Shown here piece after piece: positions 23,165 to 34,632 of a DNA stretch of 64,000 bases (position 1 is its first letter; each line of letters begins with the position of its first letter). The DNA is from Olsenella_K sp036454645. GTDB lineage: Bacteria > Actinomycetota > Coriobacteriia > Coriobacteriales > Atopobiaceae. A program made the position numbers and the translations under genes. The stretch is from positions 12,926 to 76,925 of the forward strand of contig JAZHSQ010000004.1 of the NCBI GenBank assembly GCA_036454645.1, read 5' to 3'. The notes below the pieces were generated by a model. The model worked only from the letters and a program-made list of their open reading frames with translations, ran no database searches and had not been told where the DNA came from.

Positions 23165-25939
23165 CTACACCCCCTGGTACTTTGCTTCCTGGACCCTGAG
23201 CTCCTCCAGCTGGTCCTCGTCGAGGAGGACCTCGCGCGGCTTGGAGCCGTCGGGCGGGCCCACGACGCCCTTGGACTCGAGCATGTCCATGATCCTGCCG
23301 GCGCGGGCGTAGCCCACCTTGAGCTTGCGCTGCAGGCCGGAGGTGGAGCCGAGCTGGGTCTCCACGACGATCTGGGCGGCCTCCCACACGAGCGGGTCGT
23401 CGTCGTCCTCGAGGTCCGCGGCGGGGCCGCCGCCGGGCGTGTTGGGGGCCACGGCCGTGAGGATCTCCTCGTGGTAGTCGGGCTCCGCCTGGCTGCGGAT
23501 GTAGTCCACGACGGCGTTGATCTCCGCGTCAGTCGTGAAGCAGCCGAGCACGCGCTGCGGGGTGAGCCCGCGGTTCTTGAAGAGCATGTCGCCGTTGCCC
23601 AGGAGGCGCTCGGCGCCCGTCTCGTCGAGGATGACGCGCGAGTCAAGGCCGGAGGAGACCTTGAGCGCGGCGCGCGTGTCGATGTTGGACTTGATGAGAC
23701 CCGTTACGACGTTGGCCGACGGCCTCTGGGTCGCGATGATGAGGTGGATGCCCGCGGCGCGCGCCAGCTGCGCGATGCGCACGATGGAGGCCTCCACGTC
23801 CTTGCCCGCGACCATCATGAGGTCGGAGAGCTCGTCGATGATGATCACGAGGTAGGGCATGGGCTCGGGCGGGTTGTCCATCTCGGACAGCTTGCCCGTG
23901 GTGCACATGCGGTTGTAGACCTTGATGTTCCTCGCGCCGGCGCGCTCGAAGACCTTGAGGCGCCGCTCCATCTCGGAGACGGCCCACTGCAGGGCGCTCG
24001 CCGCCTGGCGGGGCTCGGTGACGACTGGCACGTAGAGGTGGGGAAGGCCGTTGTAGCAGCTGAACTCCACCCTCTTGGGGTCGACGAGGATGAGCCGCAC
24101 CTGCTTGGGCGTGGTCCTCATGAGGATCGACATGATCATCGAGTTGATCATCACGGACTTGCCCGAGCCGGTGGTGCCGGCCACGAGCATGTGGGGCATC
24201 TTCGCGAGGTCGGCCACGACGGGCTTGCCGCCCGAGTCCCTGCCCACGGCGACCTCGAGCGGGCCGCCCTTGGCGTAGGGCAGGACGTCGCCGAGGTAGA
24301 CGTTCTCGCGCGTCTTGTTGGGGATCTCTATGCCGACGTAGGAGGTCCCCTTGATGGGCGCGAAGATGCGGACCTTCTCGGCCGCGAGCGTGAGGGCTAT
24401 GTCGTCCTCGAGGTTCTTGATCCTGCTGACGCGCTCGCCTTCGCCCATCTCCACGCGGAAGGTCGTGACCATGGGGCCCGAGACGTAGTCGACCACGCGG
24501 CTTCGCAGGCCGAACTCCTGGAGCGTGCTCTGGAGCTCCTCGCGCGTCTCGTCGAGCTCGGCCTTGGAGCTGGCGGACCCGCTGGAGTTGGGGTTGGAGG
24601 AGAGCATGGCGAGGGGCGGCAGCTCGTACTCGCCGTCGCCGTCGCCCGGCCGGACGGCGCCTTGCGCCGCCGCCGCGACCGTGGCGGCCGCCGCGACCCC
24701 TTCGGGGGCGGCCTCCTGCGCCTGCCCGACGGCGTCTGCGGCCGCGGGGGCCTTCGCGCCCCGCGCGCCCCTGGCCTTGGGGTTCCTGAGGAAGTCCGGG
24801 ACGGCGGGGTCGCCAGCCGCGGCTGCGGCCGCTCCCGCGGCATTCGCGGGCTGCGCGACCTTCTTCGCGCCCGCGGCGCCCGCGGCGTCCGCGCGCCTCC
24901 TGCCGTGCGGCCCCCTCTTGAGCCGCGTCGTCCTCTTGGAGGCCTCTCCGTCCGGGGCGTCCGTCCCGTCCGCCGTGGCCACCCCTGCGCTCGCGCCGGG
25001 GGCCGCGGCGTCGGAAGCGTCGGCACCGGCGGTCGCGGGGGCGTCGACGAGGGCCTCCTCGACCTTCGGCCTCCGCTTAAGCTTCACTGTCTTGAGCGCG
25101 TCCTGGATCTGAGACTGCTTGCCCTTGGCCGTACCCTCGACCTCCGGTTGAGCCTTCGACTTTGCCTTCCGCGTGAGCACGGAGGTCTTGCGCGAGCCGA
25201 TGAAGGTCGTGTCGCCCTCCGCCGTCCCGCGCCGCCTGGGGGCGGCGTCCTCGGGCGCGGCGGCGGCCTCCTCCTCGGCGGACGCCGCGCGCTCGGCCTC
25301 CGCGGCCGCGCGCCTCAGGGCGTGCGACTCGCGCGCGGAGCGCGCGGCCTCCTGCACGTGCTCGACGAGCCCGGAGATGGAGAAGCCGCAGACCACCACG
25401 CCCGCGACGATGGCGCCGACGAGCACGACGTTGCCGACGATCTGCCCGAGGAAGGTCAGGAGCAACCAGGCGATGAGGCCGCCCACGTAGCCGCCCGCGT
25501 GGGGCACGACCGCGGGGTCGAGCACCAGCGAGGGGCCCGCCGCGGCGCCGTGCACGTTGACCGAGATCATGGAGAGCAGGGCGAGCACGATGAGCAGCAG
25601 TCCGAGGGCCGCCCTCTCTCCGAGCGGGCCCTCGCTCTCCACGAAGAAGGTCAGTGAGAAGAGGAAGAGGGCCACCGGGCACAGGATCGCGCCCACGCCG
25701 AAGCAGAGCGTGAGGACCTGCGCCGTCGCGTGCGTCACCACCGCCGAGGTGGGGGCGACGAGCGCCACCAGCATGGCTATTGAGACGACCGCGAGGACGA
25801 CCCCCGCTATGTCGTTGCGCGCGCTGCCGGGGACGGCGGGAGCCGAGGCGCGCTGCGCCTTGCCGCGCGCCTCGGCGGCCCTCCCCTGCGACCTTCCCTT
25901 GTTCGTCTTGGGTGCGTTCGTCCTGCGCTTCTGGGGCAT
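23165..25939 (-). CDS. ftsK: DNA translocase FtsK/SpoIIIE
   Basis: Septal DNA pump of 924 residues that clears chromosome ends during division. There are four N-terminal transmembrane segments (~45-190), then an Ala/Pro-rich linker of ~230 residues. The motor has Walker A GTTGSGKS (~588-595), Walker B VIIIDELSDL (~698-707), an RecA-like beta subdomain and a C-terminal gamma winged helix (~855-920, with QRKLKVGYARAGRIMD). The gamma domain normally reads polar KOPS/SRS motifs. It lies between rnj and the RodZ-like gene with only 3-4 bases on either side. Confidence 0.95.
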   Translation of the reverse strand: MPQKRRTNAPKTNKGRSQGRAAEARGKAQRASAPAVPGSARNDIAGVVLAVVSIAMLVALVAPTSAVVTHATAQVLTLCFGVGAILCPVALFLFSLTFFVESEGPLGERAALGLLLIVLALLSMISVNVHGAAAGPSLVLDPAVVPHAGGYVGGLIAWLLLTFLGQIVGNVVLVGAIVAGVVVCGFSISGLVEHVQEAARSARESHALRRAAAEAERAASAEEEAAAAPEDAAPRRRGTAEGDTTFIGSRKTSVLTRKAKSKAQPEVEGTAKGKQSQIQDALKTVKLKRRPKVEEALVDAPATAGADASDAAAPGASAGVATADGTDAPDGEASKRTTRLKRGPHGRRRADAAGAAGAKKVAQPANAAGAAAAAAGDPAVPDFLRNPKARGARGAKAPAAADAVGQAQEAAPEGVAAAATVAAAAQGAVRPGDGDGEYELPPLAMLSSNPNSSGSASSKAELDETREELQSTLQEFGLRSRVVDYVSGPMVTTFRVEMGEGERVSRIKNLEDDIALTLAAEKVRIFAPIKGTSYVGIEIPNKTRENVYLGDVLPYAKGGPLEVAVGRDSGGKPVVADLAKMPHMLVAGTTGSGKSVMINSMIMSILMRTTPKQVRLILVDPKRVEFSCYNGLPHLYVPVVTEPRQAASALQWAVSEMERRLKVFERAGARNIKVYNRMCTTGKLSEMDNPPEPMPYLVIIIDELSDLMMVAGKDVEASIVRIAQLARAAGIHLIIATQRPSANVVTGLIKSNIDTRAALKVSSGLDSRVILDETGAERLLGNGDMLFKNRGLTPQRVLGCFTTDAEINAVVDYIRSQAEPDYHEEILTAVAPNTPGGGPAADLEDDDDPLVWEAAQIVVETQLGSTSGLQRKLKVGYARAGRIMDMLESKGVVGPPDGSKPREVLLDEDQLEELRVQEAKYQGV

Positions 25940-25943
25940 CTAC

Positions 25944-27605
25944 CTAGACCTCCATCACGACCGTGATGACCATCGGCCGCGTGTGGGTCCTGTTCCACAG
26001 GAAGTTGGAGAGGCCGTTCCTGATGCTCTTCCTCAGGGTCTCGATCGCGTAGTTGTCGTCGGAGACCTTTGCGACCTGGCCGCGCACGACGTCCTGGGCG
26101 TCGCTCGCGAGGGCGTCGTCGTTGGCGAAGGAGACGCCGCGCATCGAGATCTCGACGTCGCCCACCTTGTGGCCGCGCCTCGATACCGTGGCAACGACCG
26201 TCACGATGCCGTCCTGGGAGAGCTTCTGGCGGTCGCGGAGGACGACCGGGTCGGCGTCGGTGACGGACAGGCCGTCGACGTAGACGACGCCGGAGTCCAC
26301 GGGGGCGCCGATCCTGGCCTTTCCGCCGCTTAGCTCGAGCGTGTCGCCGTTGTCCATGAGGAAGATGTTCTTCTCGGGGATGCCCATCTCGCGCGCGAGC
26401 TGGGCGTGGGCCCTCAGGTGCACGGCTTCGCCGTGGACCGGCATGAAGTTCCTCGGGTGCGTCATGGCCAGCATGAGCTTGAGCTCCTCCTGGCTGCCGT
26501 GGCCCGAGACGTGCACGAGGGTCTGCGACTTGTCGAAGATGGTGCAGCCGATCTTGGCGAGCGAGTTGATGATGCCCTGCACGCTCTTCTCGTTGCCGGG
26601 GACGGGCGTGGCGGAGATGATCACCGTGTCGTTGGCGGTGATGGACAGGCTCCTGTGCTCGCCGTTGGCCATGCGGGCCAGCGCCGAGAGCGGCTCGCCC
26701 TGGCTGCCCGTGCACAGCACGACGATCTTCTCGTCCGGGAGCTTCTCCACATCGTAGGCGTCGACGATGTCCTCGTCCGCGATCCTGAGGTAGCCGAGCT
26801 CGCGCGCGACCTTGGTGTTGGTGATCATGGAGCGGCCCGTCACCACTACCTTGCGGCCCACGGCGACCGAGGCGTCGCACACCTGCTGGAGCCTGTGGAT
26901 GTGGCTCGAGAAGGACGCGACGAAGACGCGGCCGGGGGCGTTCTTGATGATGTGGCGCAGGCTCGGGCCGACGGCGGCCTCGGAGGGCGTGAAGCCCGGG
27001 CGCGTGGCGTTGGTGGAGTCGGAGAGCAGCAGGTCGATGCCGTCCGAGGCGAAGCGGTTGATGGCGCTGTAGTCCGGCCGCACGCCGTCGATCGGCGTCT
27101 GGTCGAGCTTGAAGTCGCCGGTGTGCATGACCGTGCCGGCCGGCGTCCTCATGAAGACGCCGAGCGACGCGGGGATCGAGTGCGTCATGGAGAAGAAGTC
27201 GATCTGGAAGGCGCCCAGCGTGATGCGGGAGCCGTCCTTGACCTCCTTGAACTTGGGGTTCTTGATGCGGTGCTCGTCCAGCTTGCCCTGGATGAAGCCG
27301 AGGGTGAGCCTCGAGCTGTAGATGGGGACCTTGCGGGTGAGGTCCATCAGCAGGTACGGGAGGGCGCCGGTGTGGTCCTCGTGACCGTGGGTGATGATGA
27401 TGCCCCGGAGCTTGTCCTCGTTCTCCAGCACGTAGGTGTAGTCGGGCAGGACGAGGTCGATGCCCAGCTGCTCGTCGTCGGGGAACATGAGGCCCGCGTC
27501 GACGAGCACCATGTCGTCGCCGTACTCGAAGACCGTCATGTTCTTGCCGATGCCGTCCAGGCCACCCAGGGGGATGACCCTCAGCGGCGTCTGTCTTCTT
27601 GCCAT
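25944..27605 (-). CDS. rnj: Ribonuclease J
   Basis: Metallo-beta-lactamase/beta-CASP ribonuclease of 553 residues with 5'-3' exo- and endonuclease activity in RNA decay and maturation. The metal site motif HGHEDHTGA (~75-83) and later LMHTGDFKLD-like region are present, as is the C-terminal HVSGHGSQEE (motif C, ~370). The opening LRVIPLGGLDGIGKNM is typical of the RNase J family. It is the first gene of a run with ftsK, the RodZ-like gene and others. About 290 bp of non-coding DNA precedes it; a TACAAT (minus strand, 27708-27713) lies there but has no good -35. Confidence 0.94.
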   Translation of the reverse strand: MARRQTPLRVIPLGGLDGIGKNMTVFEYGDDMVLVDAGLMFPDDEQLGIDLVLPDYTYVLENEDKLRGIIITHGHEDHTGALPYLLMDLTRKVPIYSSRLTLGFIQGKLDEHRIKNPKFKEVKDGSRITLGAFQIDFFSMTHSIPASLGVFMRTPAGTVMHTGDFKLDQTPIDGVRPDYSAINRFASDGIDLLLSDSTNATRPGFTPSEAAVGPSLRHIIKNAPGRVFVASFSSHIHRLQQVCDASVAVGRKVVVTGRSMITNTKVARELGYLRIADEDIVDAYDVEKLPDEKIVVLCTGSQGEPLSALARMANGEHRSLSITANDTVIISATPVPGNEKSVQGIINSLAKIGCTIFDKSQTLVHVSGHGSQEELKLMLAMTHPRNFMPVHGEAVHLRAHAQLAREMGIPEKNIFLMDNGDTLELSGGKARIGAPVDSGVVYVDGLSVTDADPVVLRDRQKLSQDGIVTVVATVSRRGHKVGDVEISMRGVSFANDDALASDAQDVVRGQVAKVSDDNYAIETLRKSIRNGLSNFLWNRTHTRPMVITVVMEV

Positions 27606-27895
27606 TCTCTAGTCGTTCCTTTCGTCGTGGCGGCTCCTGCCGCCCTTGCCTGTTACGTATGTCGACGGCACTGGCGCACGCGCACAGGCCGCTAGTCTCC
27701 CAGAATGATTGTAAGTTAAGTCTGCCCCGCGGGGGCATCGCCCATGCAGGCGCACACAAACGCCCAGAAACCTCAAGGCACCTGCGACAAGGGCGCGCGC
27801 CTGCGGGCGGGCGGGCGCGACGCACACACAGATGCTCCACAGAAGCCGGCGCCGCGACGCCCGGGCGGCTGGCGGCGGCGTCCGGGAGCGCTCCG

Positions 27896-29146
27896 TCAGC
27901 TGGAGGCGCCGCCCGAGCGAGCGAGGGAGAGCTTGAGCGCGACGACCCTGCGCAGCGACTCCTCGATGCGCCCCTCCCCGATCCTGCCCGACGAGACCGC
28001 GTCGAGCACGCCCTGGAGGGCGGACTCGAAGTCGGCGGGCATGAGGACGAGGTCCTGGCCGGCCTCGAGCGCCTCGACGGCGGCCTCGGCCGGCGTTCGG
28101 CCCGTCGTGACGGCGCCCATGGAGAGCGAGTCCGTGATCGAGACGCCCGTGAAGCCCAGGCGGCCGCGCAGGAGGTCGCCCACGACGGTGCCGGAGAGCG
28201 AGGCGGGCTCGTCCGAGCCAGTGACGCCCGGGCAGCTCAGGTGCCCCACCATCACCATGGGCACGCCCGCCGCGACCGCGGCCGCGAATGGGACGAGCTC
28301 GCGGGAGGCGAGGTCTTCGACGGTGCCGTCGAGGCTGATGGGCTCGGTCTCGGAGTCCCCGGAGGCGTAGCCGATGCCGGGGAAGTGCTTGGCGCAGCAG
28401 CCGACGCCCCCGTCGGCGAAGCCCCGCACCTGCGCGGCCACCATGGAGGCCACGGCTTCGGGGTCGTCTCCGAAGGAGCGTCGTCCCATGACCGAGCCCG
28501 CGGGGGCGACGTCCGCCACCGGGGCGAAGTCGAGGTTGAAGCCGAGGTCCGCGAGGTAGCCGGCGGTCTTCTCCGCGACCGAGCGGGCCACCTCCGCGTC
28601 GCCGCCGGCGCCGACGTCGCGCATGTCGCCTACGTTCTGCACCCCGAAGGCGGGGTTGGAGGCCACGCGCGCGACCGTGCCGCCCTCCTCGTCCACCGCC
28701 CTTATGATCGGGAGCCCGACCGCCTCCTGGGAGTAGGACTCGACGTTCGCGAGCATCCCGCGCACCTGGTCGGGGTCCTCGAGGTTGCGGCCGAAGTAGC
28801 AGATGCCGCCGACGGGTCGGCGCAGGATGGCCTCGCGCGTGGCTTCCCCCGCCGCGACGACCGTGTCCACGTCAACGATGTCCTCGGGGCGCACCACGAA
28901 GAGCTGGCAGACGCGCTGCTCGAGCGAGAAGCCGGCGATGGCGTCGCCCACGGGGTCCGCGGCGGGGGCGCCGGCGGCGTCCTGTCCGGTGGCGTCCGAG
29001 GGGGCCGAGGCGTCGCCGGCCGGGCCCCCGTCCCTGGCGGAGCAGGCGGCGAGCCCGGCGAGCGAGGCCCCCGCCGCGAGGGAGAGCGCACGCCTCCTTG
29101 AGACCCGCCTTCCCGCCACGCCCGTCTCCCCGCCCGGCTTGCTCAT
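27896..29146 (-). CDS. Glycoside hydrolase family 3 (beta-N-acetylhexosaminidase, NagZ-type) lipoprotein
   Basis: A 416-residue secreted enzyme. A signal with twin arginines (SRRRAL) runs into a lipobox LAGLAAC at residue ~30, so it is probably a Tat-exported lipoprotein on the outer membrane face. The GH3 domain follows (~75-400): RAVDEEGGTVARV, the KHFPGIGYASGDSE loop that carries the catalytic His/Asp pair of NagZ, and the nucleophile Asp in ITDSLSMGAV. It probably removes N-acetylglucosamine from peptidoglycan or muropeptides. ATG 29146 has a GGAGG site; the longer frame reaching 29740 is unrelated sequence. Confidence 0.88.
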   Translation of the reverse strand: MSKPGGETGVAGRRVSRRRALSLAAGASLAGLAACSARDGGPAGDASAPSDATGQDAAGAPAADPVGDAIAGFSLEQRVCQLFVVRPEDIVDVDTVVAAGEATREAILRRPVGGICYFGRNLEDPDQVRGMLANVESYSQEAVGLPIIRAVDEEGGTVARVASNPAFGVQNVGDMRDVGAGGDAEVARSVAEKTAGYLADLGFNLDFAPVADVAPAGSVMGRRSFGDDPEAVASMVAAQVRGFADGGVGCCAKHFPGIGYASGDSETEPISLDGTVEDLASRELVPFAAAVAAGVPMVMVGHLSCPGVTGSDEPASLSGTVVGDLLRGRLGFTGVSITDSLSMGAVTTGRTPAEAAVEALEAGQDLVLMPADFESALQGVLDAVSSGRIGEGRIEESLRRVVALKLSLARSGGASS

Positions 29147-29178
29147 CCGTCCCCCCTCCGCTTCAGTTGGCAACCATT

Positions 29179-29757
29179 CTACCCGCGGCCGTCGCCTCCG
29201 GCGGCCCTCTTCGCCGCCACCGCGTCGTCGCGCCTCTTGGTGGCCGCCTCGGCGTAGGGGCCCGCCTTGGCCGCCTGTCCGGAGTCCGGGTCCGCCTCTG
29301 CCGCGGCGCGCGCAGCCGCGATCTGCTCGTCCGTTATGGTCGTGGGGTCGTCGATGGCCGTGAGCTCCACCTCCACCGTCTGGACGGACTGGGCGTCCTG
29401 GTCGGGGCCCGCCGGGGCGTCCCCCACCTCCAGGGCCACCGGCTCGGAGGGCACCGCGTAGAGACCCCCGGCCCACAGGATGGGCGAGGCCACCACCGTC
29501 ACCTGGTAGTCCCCCTTCCTGAGGCCGATCTCGGGCGTGTCGGCGTTGACGTAGTAGGTCTCCTCCACGGACTGCCCGTCGAGGTCCGTGCCCTTGACCC
29601 TGAGGGGGATGCGCGTCGCCCCGGAGTCGTAGTTGGGGGCGACGACGCTCAGGTGCACGGGACGCTCCGCGTGCTCGGCGTCCCATGCCGCCTGACGGGC
29701 GGCCTCCTCGGCGGCCCTGCGGTCCGTCTCGTACTTCCACCAGACGCTGGCGCCCAC
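29179..29757 (-). CDS. Hypothetical protein with doubtful N-terminus, possibly broken
   Basis: The frame ends at 29179, 33 bases upstream of the GH3 gene. The part that reads as real protein (from about 29757) begins GVGASVWWKYETD and continues with a beta-rich domain (HLSVVAPNYDSGATRIPLRV, VKGTDLDGQ, YYVNADTPEIGLRKGDY). It then ends in an Ala/Glu/Asp-rich tail. It looks like the extracellular part of a single-pass membrane protein, but no start codon with a ribosome binding site and no membrane segment is found upstream in this frame. A hydrophobic GIVLLG stretch appears in another frame nearby (~29820-29835), which suggests a frameshift or decay. No family is recognised. The start given is the first GTG within the conserved part and is uncertain. 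Confidence 0.5.
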   Translation of the reverse strand: MGASVWWKYETDRRAAEEAARQAAWDAEHAERPVHLSVVAPNYDSGATRIPLRVKGTDLDGQSVEETYYVNADTPEIGLRKGDYQVTVVASPILWAGGLYAVPSEPVALEVGDAPAGPDQDAQSVQTVEVELTAIDDPTTITDEQIAAARAAAEADPDSGQAAKAGPYAEAATKRRDDAVAAKRAAGGDGRG

Positions 29758-29865
29758 CCCCGGCAGCTGCGCCGCGCGCTGCGCCTCCGCCGGCAGACGG
29801 GCGGTCCCGCCGCCCGGCCGAGAAGAACGATACCCCCGGGCCTGCGCGTCCCCGTTGCGCAACAA

Positions 29866-29899
29866 GGGGCCGGCCTCGGAGTCCTCCGGGGCCGGCCCC
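29866..29899 (-). terminator. Probable terminator after pnp
   Basis: A 10-bp perfect GC stem, 29890-29899 with 29866-29875 (14-base loop that itself pairs weakly), lies about 110 bases after the pnp stop on the minus strand. The bases after it are TTGTTGCG, a poor T-tract. Confidence 0.55.
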
Positions 29900-30007
29900 T
29901 CCTGTCTGGTGCCGAGCGTGACGGCGCGTCCTTCTCGCACGCGCCTCGACCGCCCCTGGCGCGGCGCCCCGTCCGGGGGCGCCGGGCGCACGGACGGGAT
30001 GCGGGCG

Positions 30008-32254
<2,247 letters not shown>

Positions 32255-32382
32255 GTTCTTTTCCTCTTATCTCCGCCTGCCCCATCGCAGGCGGGCCGTC
32301 TTGCGGGGCCCTCGGGACGCCGCCCCCGCGGCGTGCGCGACGCATCGCGCCTCCCGCGCGCCGGCGGTGCCGGCGCTATCCG

Positions 32383-32405
32383 AAAGGAGCGCCCGAAGGC
32401 GCTCC
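32383..32405 (-). terminator. Intrinsic hairpin between rpsO and pnp
   Basis: An 8-bp stem (32398-32405 with 32386-32393) with a TTCG tetraloop on the minus strand is followed by TTT (A at 32383-32385). It is 15 bases after the rpsO stop and probably terminates part of the rpsO transcription before pnp. It may also be an RNase processing site. Confidence 0.7.
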
Positions 32406-32420
32406 CCCACTACCAGAAGG

Positions 32421-32699
32421 CTACTGGACGTTGTCGCGGATGCCGAGGCTCTTGATGAGGCGACGGTAGTTCTCGATGTCCTGCTGCTTGATGTAGGACA
32501 GGAGGCGACGACGCTTGCCGACGAGCATCAGCAGGCCACGACGGGTGTGGTGGTCGTGCTTGTGGACCTTCACGTGCTCGGTGAGGCCCTTGATGCGCTC
32601 GGTCAGCAGGGCGACCTGGACCTCCGCGGAACCGGAGTCGTGCTCGTCCTTGCCGTACTGCTTGATGAGCTCGGCCTTGCGCTCCTTGGTGACTGCCAT
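32421..32699 (-). CDS. rpsO: 30S ribosomal protein S15
   Basis: Ribosomal protein of 92 residues. MAVTKERKAELIKQYG, then DSGSAEVQVALLTERI and HHTRRGLLMLVGKRRRLL, all match S15. ATG 32699 is the start that gives the standard N-terminus; the longer frame to 32846 is rejected. S15 binds 16S rRNA early in assembly and often represses its own translation. The leader from the -10 at 32789-32797 is about 85 bases, room for such control. Confidence 0.97.
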   Translation of the reverse strand: MAVTKERKAELIKQYGKDEHDSGSAEVQVALLTERIKGLTEHVKVHKHDHHTRRGLLMLVGKRRRLLSYIKQQDIENYRRLIKSLGIRDNVQ

Positions 32700-32788
32700 G
32701 TGTGAAGCCTTTCTCTCGTAGATTCGCCTCGGACCGGGTCGGTCGCCTGGCATGAGCGGACCGCTAGGTGGGAGGTACAACCTTTGCA

Positions 32789-32797
32789 ATAGTAGCA
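32789..32797 (-). promoter_or_regulatory. Extended -10 element for rpsO-pnp
   Basis: Minus strand TGCTACTAT, identical to the element before lexA at 7738-7746, about 90 bases upstream of the rpsO start. It lies in the ~225-bp gap between recO and rpsO and has no clear -35. Confidence 0.45.
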
Positions 32798-32925
32798 CGG
32801 GGCCAACCCGGGGCGGGCGCAGCGCCCGCGCGCACAAGAACTGCACGCATCGGCGCAGGCGCGACGCGCGGGCCCGGGGCGCGCGGGCGTGGCGCTCCCG
32901 CCGGGCGCGCGGGGCGGGGCCGCGC

Positions 32926-33675
32926 CTAGAGCGAGAGCATGAACTCGAATGCCCTCAGGCGCGCGTCGAGGTGGGTCGCCGCCCAGACGTGGGCGATCGA
33001 GAGCAGCTCCGTGGAGGTCGCCACGTCCACCTCGACCCTCCCCAGCTCATCAAAGGTGGCGCCGAGCAGAGCGCGCAGCCAAGCGAGCGTGCGCGCGTCC
33101 ACGGGCTCGGCCCCCGCGACGTTTCTCGCGCAGCTCGAGCAGAGCGCCCCGCCGAACGGGGCGGAGAAGAACGTCACGCTCGCGTCACCGCACGCGACGC
33201 AGGAGTCGAGCTCGGGCCGCCAGCCGCTGTGGGCGAGCACCTTGATCGCGTAGGCGGCCACAGCGAGGTCGAGCCTGCCCTGGTCGGGCGCCTCCTCGAG
33301 GGCGGTGAGCGCGCGCGAGAGGATCGCGTGGAGGTAGGGGTCGCGCGCGTCCTCGAAGCTCGTGAGCCTGGCGACCTCGGCGGCGGCCGAGGCGGCCGAG
33401 ACCCGCTCGAGGTCCCCGCGCAGCCCCGCGTGGGCGCAGGTCACCTGTGCCTCCGAGACGACGTCCAGGCTCCGGCCGCGCGCGAGGAGGAAGTCCGTCT
33501 CGGAGAAGAGCTCGACCCTCGCGGCGAGCCTCCCGCCCGGCTTGCGCGCGCCTTTGGCGACGGCGCGCAGCTGCTCGCCCTCCTCGGAGAGCAGCGCCAG
33601 GATGAGGTCCTGCTCGGCCAGCTTGGTGTGGGCGAGCACGATGGCCCCGGTTCGGTAGGTGCGCCTGCCCGCCAA
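32926..33675 (-). CDS. recO: DNA repair protein RecO
   Basis: Mediator that loads RecA on single-stranded DNA with RecF/RecR, 249 residues. The N-terminal OB-fold (~1-80) begins with YRTGAIVLAHTKLAEQDLIL, and a C-terminal zinc finger has CVACGD (~163) and CSSCAR (~182). It starts 1 base after the era stop; the era-recO pair is common in Gram-positive bacteria. It ends a long co-directional run from lepA to recO. Confidence 0.92.
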   Translation of the reverse strand: MAGRRTYRTGAIVLAHTKLAEQDLILALLSEEGEQLRAVAKGARKPGGRLAARVELFSETDFLLARGRSLDVVSEAQVTCAHAGLRGDLERVSAASAAAEVARLTSFEDARDPYLHAILSRALTALEEAPDQGRLDLAVAAYAIKVLAHSGWRPELDSCVACGDASVTFFSAPFGGALCSSCARNVAGAEPVDARTLAWLRALLGATFDELGRVEVDVATSTELLSIAHVWAATHLDARLRAFEFMLSL

Positions 33676-33676
33676 G

Positions 33677-34591
33677 CTACTCGCCTGCGTCGTAGCCGAG
33701 GCGGCGGATCTCGTTCTGGTCGCGGCGCCAGGCCGGCTGGACCCTCACGCTGAGGTCGAGGTAGACCCTTCGTCCGAGGAGGCGCTCGATGTCGCGGCGG
33801 GCCTCCGTGCCGATCTTCTTGATCATGCGGCCGCCGTGGCCGATCACGATGCCCTTCTGGCCCTCGCGCTCGACGATGATGGTGGCCTCGACCGAGGCGT
33901 GGTCGCGCGCGTACTCGATCGAGTCGCAGATGACGCCGACCGAGTGCGGGATCTCCTGCCTGAGGTTCAGGAAGGCCTTCTCGCGCACGAACTCGGCGAC
34001 GAGCTCCTCGTTGGTGGCGTCGCAGCTCATGTCCTCCGGGAACCACCTGGGGCCCTCGGGGAGGTGGCGGGAGACGAGCCCCACGAAGGAGTCCACGTTG
34101 AAGCCGGTCTTGGCGGAGACGACGAGCTCGTCGTCCCAGTCGAGGAGCGCTCGGGCGGCCTCGAGCTGGGAGGCCATCTGCTCGGAGCCCGAGAGGTCGG
34201 CCTTCGTTAGGATGAGGAGCTTGTAGGGGGCGGCGCAGGCCCTGACGTGGCCCGCCACCCACTCGTCACCCGTGCCCACGGGCTTGGTGGCGTCGACGAG
34301 CATGGCCACGGCGTCCACGTCCTCGAGCTCGGCCAGGGCGGAGCGGTTGAGCTCCTTGCCGAGCGCGTCCTTGGGCTTGTGCAGCCCCGGGGTGTCGACG
34401 ATCACCAGCTGCGAGGAGTCCGTGTTGATGACGGCGCGCAGGCGCTTGCGGGTGGTCTGCGCCACGGGGCTCGTGATCGCCACCTTCTGGCCGAGGGCCG
34501 CGTTGAGCAGCGTCGACTTCCCGGCGTTGGCGCGTCCCACGAGGGCCACGAAGCCGCTCGTGAAGGGGGTCTCCTGGTTCTTTTCGCTCAT
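33677..34591 (-). CDS. era: GTPase Era
   Basis: Ribosome assembly GTPase of 304 residues that binds 16S rRNA. G1 GRANAGKST (~19-27), G3 DTPGL (~65), G4 TKAD (~129) and SAKTG (~160) are present. A C-terminal KH domain (~215-285, IVIGHGGRMIKKIGTEAR-like) completes it. ATG 34591 has an AAGGAG site. It lies between dgkA and recO. Confidence 0.95.
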   Translation of the reverse strand: MSEKNQETPFTSGFVALVGRANAGKSTLLNAALGQKVAITSPVAQTTRKRLRAVINTDSSQLVIVDTPGLHKPKDALGKELNRSALAELEDVDAVAMLVDATKPVGTGDEWVAGHVRACAAPYKLLILTKADLSGSEQMASQLEAARALLDWDDELVVSAKTGFNVDSFVGLVSRHLPEGPRWFPEDMSCDATNEELVAEFVREKAFLNLRQEIPHSVGVICDSIEYARDHASVEATIIVEREGQKGIVIGHGGRMIKKIGTEARRDIERLLGRRVYLDLSVRVQPAWRRDQNEIRRLGYDAGE

Positions 34592-34632
34592 GTCGCTCCT
34601 TGGTACTCGGGTCACTGGTCTTGCTCTGGGGG

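Noticed and set aside
25944..27605. RNase Z or another metallo-beta-lactamase instead of RNase J
   Set aside because: The beta-CASP motif HVSGHGSQEE and the opening sequence fit RNase J.
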